A stretch of DNA of 64,000 nt from Muricea muricata (Eukaryota > Cnidaria > Anthozoa > Malacalcyonacea > Plexauridae). The DNA lies in the NCBI GenBank assembly GCA_963855995.1, contig OY979717.1, positions 45,372,044-45,436,043 of the forward strand, read 5' to 3'. The position numbers and the translations under genes were made by a program. Positions within the stretch are counted from its first letter, which is position 1. Each line of letters begins with the position of its first letter. Positions 1-17,530 of this stretch are shown here, piece after piece. The notes beneath the pieces were generated by a model, which saw nothing but the letters and a program-made list of their open reading frames with translations, searched no databases and was not told the origin of the DNA.

Positions 1-511
1 TTGTAAGGGAATACCAGTACAGATAGGTCGTTATAGACTCCAAAACTTTTATTTAGTTATTCAACTCTTAGGTTATACAATTTATATATATTTATCTGAC
101 TTCGTCTGAGACTGAGATGCTCTCTCTTCAACAGCGTACCACCAACTCTCTCGTGTACTCTGACACACTCTGTTTTATGCATGGACTGTTTTCTATCTAA
201 ATTAAACATTAACTAAATTGCTATTCTAGTTGCTAGATCATGTAACAGTGACGTCAGTCGATTTAACTTCTAGACTCACACTTGTCACAGATTATAAACT
301 AACACCTTGTAACAAATGCATAGAATTTATATGGGAATACGAATTTCATAAAATTAATTCAAGCGACTCACTTGTTAAACATAGGCCATCGTACATTTCG
401 CGCTTGGCTTTTACCTGTTAGCTTTATTATAGGACAAACTTAATGCAATTAGCTGTATATACAAATGCAGAATTTAAATCGTGTTTATAGAACGAAGAAG
501 TCGTTTACTAC
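1..511. other. Intronic sequence left of receptor exon 5
   Basis: By position this should be an intron of the receptor gene, which continues off the left edge. A 63-codon open frame on the plus strand (230-421) has no recognisable motif. No minus-strand segment here resembles the next expected receptor exon. Confidence 0.4.
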
Positions 512-6646
<6,135 letters not shown>

Positions 6647-6673
6647 AGTTCCGTAACTGACTGTAAATTCCAT

Positions 6674-7381
6674 TGGCTGAAATAAAAATTGACTGATTGA
6701 GGTATACGTTCGTGTCACATCTTTCAAGTTTGTTTTTCTGTCTACCGCATATGCATTTTTTAATTACGCTAAAAATGCATTGAGCAGCGGCAGGTGACTC
6801 GAAAGTAGTAATTATCAATAACAGGAACTGCTCTAAAGAAAAACAAATGTATGAACGCACTTATTCACTTTCGTATGTGTGAATTCAATGTTAAAAATTT
6901 TTCTTCGGTCAATGTGACTGGTATATTTTTTAAAAGTTGTGCAAGAGTGAATTCTTTAGCTTTATGATCAATGTAACTGGCACATGCATGTGACGCATCA
7001 ACGCATAACAACAGTTATTTGAGTACCGTAATTACCCGCTGTTATGGTAACCTTATTACGTAGTTTGCGCGTGCACACTAATCCGATTTCGTTGCGTTTC
7101 CGTACACTGATCCGCGGACAATTGGAAAGCAAAACGAAAGCGCTACGGCTATGTAGGATTACAGATTCGTGTGGATCTGTATTTAGATTCTAAATCTATA
7201 GGCTAAAAGTTGTTATATACTTGAAACAGAAATTGATATTTTGCTCATTATGATATAAATGAAAAAAGTTCCCAAATCAGTATAGAACTTTAACAGCAGC
7301 AAAAGTTCAAGTCTCGTGCGTGTATGTAAACGACAAGCACTAATGAATTCTCCACATGTTAGTTAGTATTATTTTTAAGTT
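6674..7381. promoter_or_regulatory. Region upstream of the receptor gene (minus strand), no defined promoter
   Basis: This is 5' of receptor exon 1 on the minus strand and would hold its promoter and untranslated leader if exon 1 is the first exon. I see no convincing TATA or initiator context to assign. The open frame at 6585-6860 mainly overlaps exon 1 in another reading frame. Confidence 0.3.
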
Positions 7382-7522
7382 GCGAAGCCAGCCCGACAAT
7401 TTGGTCATGCTTTGCAAATTTAAATCATTATCATTATTCATTTCGTTAGATATTGATTCCTTATACGGTCTATAAACAAAGAAAAATTTGCATTTGCATG
7501 ACAAATGTCGGGTTGGCTTCGC
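7382..7522. mobile_element. 141-bp MITE, intact copy
   Basis: Terminal inverted repeats GCGAAGCCAGCCCGACA and TGTCGGGTTGGCTTCGC bound a short AT-rich core. The core contains GCAAATTTAAATCATTATCA. A second copy at about 9551-11276 is split by another element at this same TTTAAAT position, so this copy is the uninterrupted reference. Confidence 0.8.
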
Positions 7523-8457
7523 CAATGGTTATTAATAATATATATGAGAAAAGAAATTATGTTTCAACAGAACAGAGTGAGATCCCGCTAAGACGGACGA
7601 ATTTAATTTGGCATTTGACTGAAATTCGTCGGTTTCGGACTTTCGGTTGAACGCAATCCAAGGCCGATCTTGAAACCCCCATCGGGACGACTTTTCGACT
7701 TGAAAATAAAAAGACTGGATCTATATTAATTCTACCGGTGCCAACAACACCATATCACTACGCTCATATTTTATATGAAGTCTGCTTTTATTCTTTTTTA
7801 TCAGGTACACTGTGCAAACTCTCGAGCGAAATCAAGATATAGCTAAGAATTTGCACGGTTTCGTACGTGTAAATAAGTGAAGATTAAGAACAAATTTCGT
7901 CTTTTGCCGTGTATTTATAAACATAGCCTAGCAGCTCATAGATCTAATATCCTAATATAATATGTGTGTAGGGCAAAATCGAGTTTGTAAAAGGTTGAAC
8001 CAACGTTTAAAATCACCTTTAAAACATGGAATCGACGTTAAATTGACAAAAGGCTGAAAATCCAGACGACATCGAAACAATGTTCAGATTACACGTCCTA
8101 TCTAGACGCCGTATACTTGTTTTATGGTTATATGTGCCTCAAAATAACCCAGTACCTTAAAACGTACAAAGACACTTAACTTGTTGCAAATTTTAAGTAA
8201 AATAACATAGTTGCCAATTAATTAGTCTTTATATGCAAAAACGGACCAAAATGGGAAAATGATCACAGTGTGGTCTAAAAGGTGGGTGGATACTATAGGG
8301 TTTTTAGATATGTCATTATCCAGCATAAATGTTTCATGAAAAAGAAGCTGATGTGACTCTAAATATATTGTTGGCATGTTAGATATATTTTTAACAGATC
8401 TAGCTACTTATCGCAAAACTTTAACGCTACAGACCACGTTATTGAATAATTAACTGA
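7523..8457. other. Intergenic AT-rich sequence, nothing recognised
   Basis: Between the MITE and the next foldback element. The short open frame 7453-7650 overlaps the MITE and has no motif. No RNA gene was seen. Confidence 0.45.
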
Positions 8458-9317
8458 TATACAAAGTGTATAAAAAAAACGGAGCCCATCTTTTGTGTCT
8501 AATTATTTCTAAATTACTGAAGCTTATAGTACAATATTGCACTTGTTTTAAACCACGTTTTTTTCTCTTTCGAACAAGCCGTAATTCGTATTTTTACTCC
8601 CAGTAACGTATGTGCTATGACAAATTTAGTAAAAGCTATCGGTTTGAGATGTCCTCCAATTATGCAAATTTACTATGTCTTTCATGGTCGCCAGTTAAAT
8701 TTTTAATTTTTTCGCTTATTACATAAATGGTATTTCTGTTAAACTTAATAAAACTTGTTATAAAGCTTTACAGAAGATAACGGACCGTTTACTTTAACAA
8801 AAACCTTGGATACAGGATTAGGTTTAGGGTTAGGGTTGTCGTAAATTTACCATATGAGTAAATTTAGACGCTTTTAGCAATTTACTGATATAGTAAATTC
8901 GGATGAGGAGCTCATGCTGCGAAATTGCATAATGTCAATATTCATGTCGATACAAGCTTGAACTATCCGTTCGTAGTGCACGTTAACGGTCCGTTATCTT
9001 CTGTAAAGCTTTATAAAAAGTTTTATTAAGTTTAACAGAAATACCATTTATGTAATACGCGAAAAAGTTAAAAATTTAACTTGCGACCGTGAAAGACATA
9101 GTGAATTTGCACAATTGGAGGGCATCTCAAGTCGATAGCTTTTACTAAATTTGTCATAGCACATACGTTACTGGGAGTAAAAATACGAATTACAGCTTGT
9201 TCAAAAGAGAAAAGAACGTGGTTTAAAACAAGTCCAAAATTGTGCTATAAGCTTCATTAATTTAGCAATAATTTGACACAAAAGATGGACTCCGTTTTTT
9301 TTTATACACCCTGTATA
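8458..9317. mobile_element. Foldback element of about 860 bp with ~330-bp inverted arms
   Basis: The left arm begins TATACAAAGTGTATAAAAAA. The right arm, read in reverse, begins TATACAGGGTGTATAAAAAA, and the arms stay collinear to about 8790 and 8980 (shared block GATAACGGACCGTT at the inner ends). The roughly 190-bp centre includes a telomere-like run of TTAGGG (8816-8837). There is no coding potential. Similar GTGTATAAAAA ends appear alone at about 20279 and 26240, suggesting a dispersed family. Confidence 0.8.
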
Positions 9318-9550
9318 GAGACAATTATAAAGACATGTTCTTTGTAGAGATTGTGATAAAAAATTTTGAATCTTTGTAAGATGGATGATTACGAGCGTTT
9401 TAGAACACAAGAATCAGCACGAAACCAAAGATTCCGTGTACACAATATCGAAAAATAATGTGCGAGAAGAAATTGACTGACTTATATTGAAGTGGCTCTT
9501 CTGTTTATTTCCTATTAGGTTAGAAACTTGGCAACGACTAAAATAGAGAA

Positions 9551-11276
9551 TCGGAGCCCGGCAATTTAATCGTGCTATGCAAATTTAAGGGGGTCCAATA
9601 TCTTTAAAAAAATTTTTTTGCATTGTGTCTTAAAATAGAAACAAGTTAATATTATGGTAAGTAACAAAGCTGTGATAAAAAAATACACTTGTTCACATGT
9701 GTGCTGTCATGGTTACCGTGATAATTACCCCCTAGTGGCAAAATAAGCACCTATTTCGAAACACGATTAGGGCCTGGAGAATGGTCAAAAATCTTTAATC
9801 TTTGTTTCACATTGTGACTATAAACGATGTTTAGGAGCCAAACCTAAAAAAATCTTAAGTAATGGCAAGCATCATTGTTTTTTGAAGTTTTTCCTAGAAA
9901 ATAGCAATTTCTGAAAAAATAATGTGGTATCAAAGAAGAAATATAGGAATATTTCTAAAACATTTTTCAGGTTTTTTTGGTTTAGCACCTTGCCCAATGT
10001 AACATTTTGTACGGTTGAAAATTTCAGTCCAATTGGTTAAAATCTGCCATTGATATCGTGTATGAAAAATTCATTATTGAACGAATTATACAATTCGAAA
10101 AATACAGCTTTAAAGTTATGTTCCAAAGTATCTGTGAATTTATAATTTTAAACCACAAAATTTGAACAGCCTCTTAAAAGTATCCTGGTTTAAGGATCTC
10201 CTTTTATTTTCTATCATCTGGTAATATTTTCGGTTATCGGCATGCTTCCAAGGCTTGTTGTAGTGCCTTAGTTGCTATTTTCGTGTTACTGTTTTTGTGC
10301 TCTTTCACTTTGTCGACATGATATTCGCTTGTTTCTGCATTTATCCTCTAAAAAGTATTTATTGCAGCCGAATCAGCAATATTTTCTACACGATCTTTGC
10401 ATTCAACCGGGTTTCGCATGAATTTTAAATGTACAACATCTCAATTAAAAATTTACTTTTCCAGCCAGCACTTTTCTTATGCACGTTCCTAATTTATATC
10501 GATTTGGACTCGCGCATTACTTTGTTTAAGCCTTTTGAAAGAGATTAAAGGATATTACGACCATAAAGGATTCTGGGTAATTGTGAAAAATTTTGACATG
10601 ACCCATAGCCCCCTGCCAAAACAAGGAAATTATAGAAAGCGGTCGACAAGCATTGTACAATACAAACATTTCAAAACACTAGAGCGCTACTTCAACACCT
10701 CTAACTTACGGATATGAAGCCAGTTTTCATATAATTTCAAATGCTTGTGGACAGATTTAACATCAGCCTCTCAGCACTACCGAGTTGTGTAAAAATTCGT
10801 AAAATACTCGACGACTTACGCAGTGTTTATATCACACACTTCTTCGCGCAACAGAGATCGGGCTCCTCGGACTTTATGATGTCCTCACCCAACTGATTCT
10901 GGTTAAATCTAGGCAGTAAACACATTACAAGCTTCACGCTTCGAAAAGCTTGTTTCCCTAACCGCCATTTTGTCTCTAGTGTCAGAAAACGAAACTAGTT
11001 ACTAGGAATATACCGCGCTATCAGCTCCAAATTCCACCAAAAAGCCTTTAAAACATATTAAAAGTTTTGTTATCGACCCCAAGCTTTAGTACCATAATTC
11101 TTAACTGCTTAATGCTTCCTATAAGACAAAAAAAATTTTTACTAAATTGCCAAATTTTTGGTATTGGACCCCCTTAAATCATTACCATTATTCATTCCTT
11201 TAGAAACTGATTCCTTATACGGTATATAAACACAGAAAAATTGCATTTGCATGACTAAATGTCGGGCTGGCTTCGC
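9551..11276. mobile_element. Second copy of the 141-bp MITE, split by a TTAA-flanked element
   Basis: The left part (GAGCCCGGCAATTTAATCGT...) and right part (ATCATTACCATTATTCATTC ... GTCGGGCTGGCTTCGC) together match the MITE at 7382-7522. They are separated by a 1,585-bp insertion whose target TTAA is duplicated. Confidence 0.8.
9589..11173. mobile_element. Non-autonomous TTAA-specific DNA transposon (piggyBac- or Sola3-like), 1,585 bp
   Basis: Flanked by TTAA at 9585-9588 and 11174-11177. The termini are inverted: GGGGGTCCAATA on the left and TATTGGACCCCC on the right. The unoccupied site is visible in the other MITE copy, where a single TTAA occurs, so insertion with TTAA duplication is directly shown. 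TTAA duplication is known for piggyBac and Sola3 superfamilies. The GGGGG terminus is not the usual CCC start of piggyBac, so the superfamily is open. No transposase remnant was seen. Confidence 0.75.
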
Positions 11277-12305
11277 CCCTGTGTACTGCCTCTGTATATA
11301 TGCTCTTTTCTGACAGAAAACCTGATAGAAAGACAGAAAACCTGATAATGATGGCCACATAGAGACAACACATCCCTGTATTGGTTGAATGCAAGTTAGA
11401 TAAGCTTTTATGATGCTCGATGACGCAGTACCAGCTCGTGGATTCGGAACGAGTGGAGCATTTTATGTAAGCTTTTTCGTACGTGGTCTATGTGGGTATT
11501 TCAGTTTAGCTCTTCGTTTCAAAAGACTCCAAGAAGTTGTCATGCACACATTTTTCTTTATTCCCAATAATCTTTGGGTTGACAAAAAATGCATAGTCGT
11601 GCATAAAGTTGATGAACATCTCCTTACATTTGCCGTACGTTTCCTATATAGAATCATTTTACCCGTCAGACTGCAGACCGGCACTCGAAAGCTCGTTGTT
11701 AATAAATTTACACCAGAAAACGTTTAAAAACTTTACTTTTTGTTAATTTTTTATATTTTGGCCAAGTAAAAAGTTTTGCCAAAGTTATTGCCCGACTGGT
11801 CAGCGGTGAGCTGGCGTGTACTATTATTGGGGATGTCCTTGGCCCGGCTTACTCTCACCCAAATGAATGTTCAATTAAATTATATTTTTGTAGTACTTAC
11901 TGTATATGTCGCAATACTTTTTTAATAACTTATGTAATCTTTTCTGGGCAATAATTTTATTTAGTAAAACTTTTAGTCCGTAGTTTGAGTTTAGAGTTCT
12001 GCTTAGTTTTACCTTGAGCAAAGACAACACTGCAATAGGTGTGCAGAAAAGATTTGATTTCCACTTTTATTACAGATCCTACAGGAAAAGTCAATAGGAA
12101 ATGCACGCATCAATTACTAAACAGGTGCAACACTCACAACCTCTCTGTACTTGACCGGCGTGATATTGTTTTAAACAATCTATAACCTGCTGACATAAAT
12201 ATTTCACTCTCTGTTCATATTGTAATGTCTACATTTCTTATGTTGATCTTTACTACAGATATGTTGTTGGCTGTTATATCAAACATATAGTTAACCTGTT
12301 TCGCG
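11277..12305. other. Intergenic; one weak coding-like segment
   Basis: On the minus strand at about 11660-11515 an open segment reads ETYGKCKEMFINFMHDYAFF and continues VNPKIIGNKEKCVHDNFLES. It sits after a possible splice acceptor (TCTATATAG). No family is recognised. Opposite and other-frame ORFs over 11410-11727 are probably its shadows. Nothing else was seen. Confidence 0.3.
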
Positions 12306-12369
12306 ATGCAAATTGCCTTCAAGTTCCTCAAAATTTTGGCAATATTTCTCGTGTCTTCAACTAAATCAG
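12306..12369 (+). CDS. Signal-peptide first exon (possible alternative 5' exon of the vWA gene)
   Basis: ATG followed by 21 codons of a clear signal peptide (MQIAFKFLKILAIFLVSSTK, then S), ending at a strong donor CAG|GTAAGTG in phase 1. The vWA exon at 20594 starts with an acceptor that needs exactly phase 1, as does the signal exon at 18405. This exon could therefore be an alternative first exon of that gene, a relic of a duplicated gene, or the start of a gene whose later exons I cannot see. The 3.3 kb transposon at 12439 sits in its intron. Confidence 0.45.
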
Positions 12370-12438
12370 GTAAGTGAAATATAGTTCCAATTAAAGCTTA
12401 AACTACTTTCGTAGTTCCAGTCCCACTCACAAGATAAG

Positions 12439-15400
12439 CACTGTTATTTTCAAGGAGTAGATTTGACTCCAAAAGTGGAGTAAAAAAAAAAAGGCCCCAG
12501 TTCACTCCAATTTGAGAGTACTTTTTACTCTGGTATTTTAACTCTCTTTTCAGAGTAATTTTTACTTCAAAAGTAGAGTGAATTTTACTACTGATAGGAG
12601 TCATTATTACTCCTATTAAAAATGTACTCCCCTCGGGAGAGTGAATTTTACACTCATAAGTGGAGTAATATTCACTCCGGAAATTACTCTTAAAATAGTA
12701 TGTGGAGTAAAAATTGCAATAATTTCAATACTTATAAAATCAGATGAAATATTGTGAAGTTAAAACATTTATTTAAAAAAGAAAGAATTGAGTTTTTATA
12801 TACACTTAATTAAGTCACTTTATGCTATTCTACAGAACAGGGAGAACAGGGAGTATACAGTTCTAAACATTATCATCCAACACATAAAATGTTTTGGGCT
12901 GTTTTAAACCAATTAATTTATAGACAATTTGATCAAAATATTAGTTTCTTTGATAAAACTTGTTGTCTCCATGCATGTATATCATACTGTTCAATGGCTT
13001 TAGGTTTATCAGTTAACTATGAATAGGTAATTATAACAATATTATTAAATAAGGTTATTGCTAACTATTGTAGATTTCGAAATGTTGTATTGTCTCATAC
13101 ATTCCAAGTAGCTGTTCGAATACTGTGAAACTGCTTACATGAGCCCCATATTTTCCAAGGCTGAGTATCTTTCATAAATCAAAATATATTGCACCCAATT
13201 GTCGAAGCCGTGCATCATTAGCTTTGACTCCTTTCAACCAATGGTGTTTCCAGGCAGTTGTATGTAATAAAAATTTTGTAAGGCTGCAATAAGATAAGTA
13301 AAGTCGTAAGTCAATTTGAATAGCTATCTACCATACATGACAGGATATATCTTGGGCATTGGTTCATTCCAGAAAAGATCCTGCACAGAGGAAATTAAAA
13401 ATACCCCCAGCCTCTTCAGATATCACACAGGTATTCGACCTTCCCCCTTCCAGGGCATCATCGTCATCTATGATTCAATTTATTTTTCGTTTAAATTTAC
13501 AAACATTTTGCTTGATAAATACAATGGCTTTTTAAAAAGTGTAACCCCTTGGCCAAACTTATACATGCCTCCCCTTCCCTTTGGGCATCTCAAGACATCC
13601 CACTCCTTGAATGGTAGAAATTTCCTCTGAAGGGTATAGATCTTTTCTGGAATGACCTTTTAATGCAATAACACATGAGGCAATCATAAATTTTTCTATG
13701 CAAAATGTTCTAGTGTGTCAGCACTTTTCCTAGTACAGTTATTTGATATTAAATAGAATAAAATAGCAAAGTTTACATTAACAGACTGCTTGGTTAAAAG
13801 TTTAAAAAGTAGCACTTTTATTGATTAGTAGAATAGTCTGGTGTAAGACAAATTGGCCCTACAACAAATCCAGTATATGAGACCGAGAGTGGAAAAAATA
13901 CAGTATGGCATAAAGGTTTATATTGTCACACACAAGATGCACTACTGGTACTTCTAAAAGTGCAGTGAGATTAATTAATGGCAAATTACATGTTCCACTG
14001 TCTTCATTATTACCATGAGTCAATGTTATTCCTTTCCTCCCTAAAGGGCAGCAAATTTTACCAGAGGGCCTGCAAATCTTTATTGGAATGACCTGAATTC
14101 AAGTAGTGGGGTGTAAATTAACATGGATCGCATTGGGGGCTATTCAGTAACAAGATGTTGACAATAGGGCAATTAGTATTTTGTTACTTTTAAACTTGGT
14201 GATTTAATATCACTTCTTGGAGGTTGCAGCTCCTTGGGTAAATATATTACTTATATCTTTTTTCTTGTTATGCAAGTCTTACTTATAATACTCATGAACA
14301 TTGTTCTCCTATTTAATAATATCAGTAATATCAGCAGCAATGCTAATAGGATAATTAACAGTATAAATAGTTTTGATTGTTATATTTTGCTGCATCTTTT
14401 ATAGCAGAGAATTTTGCTCATCAAGAGGAGAGCCTTGGCAATCAAAAATACAAAATACACCGTATAACAAGATATATAAAGATAGTATTCTAGTGTTTTG
14501 CTGAGAAGGAAATGGTTGAGCACATTAAAGCTGAGTCATCATAGCAAATTAGCAACACACAAATTTCCCTGCTACAATATTACCTTAAGCTAGGTAGCTA
14601 ACAAATTTTGGCTATACTTCCATGACACGCAACAACACACTCACGAAATAATGCACATATTATCGCCGGCTTCCCCATTAGATTGGCACTCAGTCATTGT
14701 GTCATGGCCACATTACAATATAAGGTTCTAACAGTTAGGAATACAAGATAAGGTTCTAACAGTACTGATCCTAATAATATTGAGCCGAATTCCATGCATC
14801 AACGAAAGTAAAAGGCATTTATTTATTTCAACGTATAAATTCTTTTTAAATCCAAATACTATCGCGCGAAATTCAAATTTATAATATGGAACACGTGTTC
14901 CGATGCACTCATGGAAGGCAGTAAATATCAAACATTTAAATTGTTTTATCTGCACAAAAACCACAAGAATTTGCTTACCTGAGTTTTACGCCGTCCTTCG
15001 TGATGTATACGGAGTTATTTCATCGTTCATCTTGGTTAAAATGGTATCTTTCTTCGCTGTATAAAACCTTTTAATTGTGGAAAATATAAATATGGCGTCG
15101 CTTCGAAGTGACGCTATCCCGCCGAGCTTTGCGCGCGTAGCACTGCCACTGATCTGTGTAAGTAACTGGACACAAAGCTACTTGTCAGCGTAATCAAAAT
15201 AGTTTATATTTTTTAATCAGCAATATTCATATCATACTGCTATTGGACAAACGGACAACATATATTCATTTCAACACGAACTTACAAGAGATTCAATCAC
15301 ATTTTGGCTGCACAAATAATGCAATCTTGCGAAAACAAATCTATGCCCGATATTTTGAGTCGTCTTTGTGACATAGATATGGTGCATTTATCATAATTTT

Positions 15401-15721
15401 TAATGAATACATGTCTGTAGATCTCTACACAGAGTATTCTGTAAATTTACTCCTTTCACTACAATTGATAGTGGAGTGAAAATAACTCCGGGAGTAATTT
15501 TTTTGGAGTAAAAATTACTCTGGTATTTCTACTCCATTAGCTGTAGTTATTTTTACTCCTTTAGTGGAGTTAAATTTACTCTTGGTGGAGTAAAGTTTGG
15601 ATTCTAGAGTAGTTTTAACTCCATTTTTGGAGTAAATGTAACCCCACTAGTTTTACTCTCCTATAAGGAGTTATTTTGACTCCCCACGTGGAGTTAAAAT
15701 CACTCCCTGAAATTAACAGTG
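12439..15721. mobile_element. 3.3 kb element with terminal GGAGT/ACTCC arrays (copy 1)
   Basis: The left end reads CACTGTTATTTTCAAGGAGT and the right end ends in GAAATTAACAGTG, its inverted match. Both ends (12439-12720 and 15425-15721) consist of many short imperfect palindromes such as GGAGTAAAAATTACTC. A second copy (48879-60208) shares the ends and an internal block (14840-15240 here). The internal block contains, on the minus strand, a small conserved ATG-containing segment followed by a donor (ACTCAG|GTAAGC; GTGAGC in copy 2), perhaps the 5' exon of a lost autonomous element. No transposase is visible and no clean target duplication was found. Confidence 0.7.
13361..13657. mobile_element. 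MITE of about 297 bp inside copy 1
   Basis: Ends GGTTCATTCCAGAAAAGATC and GATCTTTTCTGGAATGACC form inverted repeats, with further inverted matching inward (GAGGAAATT / AATTTCCTC). A related end (TTATTGGAATGACC) lies at about 14090. The open frame 13316-13630 falls across it and is not a gene. Confidence 0.7.
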
Positions 15722-15749
15722 AGTATAGGTTATCATTTGATGGGGAGTA

Positions 15750-16276
15750 CAATTGAAGACTTCACACAAAGTCAGGGTGCGTAGCGCCTGAAATGAAGGC
15801 AGAATTATATAAGAACACAGAAGCGAGATATCATAATGCTTTATTCTTCAAATACTCGCTAAACAGCTTACGGAATTCAAAATAACTAAATAACCATATA
15901 TGGACCACAACTATTTACCAGTCTCCGGTTGAGGACCTCAGTTCGAATCATCGCGAAACAGCTAATATATAGTATTAAAAAGTCGGTAAATACTAAAGTA
16001 AAACACCGTATAATCACCCAAGTAACAAGAGGAAAAACTTTGCCATCAACCATGTCCGAATTCGGCATATCAACAAACAAAGTTAAATCAATCAAGACGC
16101 CCACCTAAAAGACAAGACACAACCCTTGTTTTTTTTTGTTTCTTTTTTAGTAAGTGTAATTCTTAAACATCTGCTGGGTAGAGTACTGGGTAAAATTGCT
16201 ATATCTCACTTCTGTGTTCTTCTATAATTGTGCCTTTACTTCGGGTGCTACGCGCCCTTGCAAAATCTTCAATTAT
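15750..16276. mobile_element. MITE of about 0.53 kb with ~90-bp inverted repeats
   Basis: Left AATTGAAGACTTCACACAAAG then AGGGTGCGTAGCGCCTGAAA. The right side read in reverse is AATTGAAGATTTTGCAAGGG then CGCGTAGCACCCGAAG. Matching continues through AGAACACAGAAG(C/T)GAGATAT. No coding capacity. It abuts the right end of the GGAGT-array element. Confidence 0.72.
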
Positions 16277-16359
16277 ATTTCGAACACAGACGTTTCGATA
16301 CAACAATGCTTATTTAAAGCTATAGAGAAACTAAATCACACTAATTACCTGGAAGATAA

Positions 16360-17530
16360 GACAGTGTGAGCATAATAACTGTCAAATAAAGACTTGTATA
16401 TGTGAAGGCTAATGGTCGATGAAGTACTCGAGCAATCATGACCCATTATCTGGATGTTGGCTATCGACACACCTTGATTTCTAGCCTTATAAATATAGTT
16501 GTAGAGGCAGATCGAGTTGAATGTGCCCTAAAAATCTCTGTGTTAATGCCAGTAGACCCAATAAACGTTTTGATCCACCATGCAATCGAACAAGGCTTGA
16601 CTGATTTGTAAGGTCAGTGATAAGAGAGAAATAGTAGATTTAAGACCGCAGTCTGAGAAGACAAATGTTCTCGTGCCTGTGCTGTCCGATAAGCGTCAAG
16701 TGTAGTAGTAACACACACAGCATTAACGCTGAGAAAACTAGCAAAGAACACGGTAGTACTTCAGAGGTGGTCTTAACCATGCCTGGTAGCCAAAAACGTA
16801 CCCCATCTGGATGTTTTTTGGAAGGAATTTAAATCTAAAAAGCCCAACTCTGATGAACGCTTTGGAGCTCTGATTGCCAGAGTTGCAAGCTTTCAGCATA
16901 AGCCCATGTTGGCAGGTAGAGATATGATGTAATCAAGCACTTTATAGTAAGCAAGTACTAGTATTTTACCAGCAGTGCTGGTAGCGTGGCACAGATAGTC
17001 TAGAGTTCTGGATCCTTATAATGAGTCTTAAAACTATGTTCCCTAACTGCAACACCCTATATTGGGGGCGACACATTAGACAAGGCTGAACGATAGGTAT
17101 TTATAGTTCTATATACTTGTCTGTTAGTCATTGTGAAGGCTGTCTGGTAAAAACTCATTTATGTTTCCCAAATTGGGGCAAAGTGCATCATTTTCCCTCT
17201 CCTTACACCAGCTATAAACCATTTAGACCAGGCTGAATTGAAACTGTATTGGTGCCTGGTCGCCAAGATGCCAAAATGAGCTTGGAAGCCCTGTCTGATG
17301 TGCCTCTTGTTAAGACTAATTGTTGAATACATATCATGCGGCTAGAAACAAGGATTTGATCAGTGGGTGGAGGTCCCCCACTTGGTTGGTCAAAAGCTGT
17401 GGAGCCTCAGGAATAGGAACTCGTTGAGGCAATGGCATGTCTAGTTGCACTGGGTACCAGGGTTGTGTTGGCCAAACAGGGGTGATCCCAGGCTGCAATC
17501 CTCTTGGCAAGAGTTTCATAGTCAGACAAA
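16360..17530 (-). pseudogene. DIRS-like retrotransposon remnant: RNase H tail and tyrosine recombinase
   Basis: Read on the minus strand, 17519-17334 encodes PVWPTQPWYPVQLDMPLPQR, then PEAPQLLTNQVGDLHPLIKS, matching the RNase H end of DIRS polyproteins (pattern PxWPxQxWYP ... LLT ... HPL). Next come WRPGTNTV and YRSALSNVSPPI-like residues in shifting frames, typical of the recombinase N-terminal core-binding region. Near 16527-16500 is AHSTRSAS, containing the HxxR box of tyrosine recombinases, then ARNQGVSIANIQIMG and HIYKSLFDSYYAH with a stop. Many frameshifts and stops show it is dead. DIRS elements integrate by a tyrosine recombinase rather than an integrase. A Crypton-like source is less likely because of the RNase H tail. 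Confidence 0.7.
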
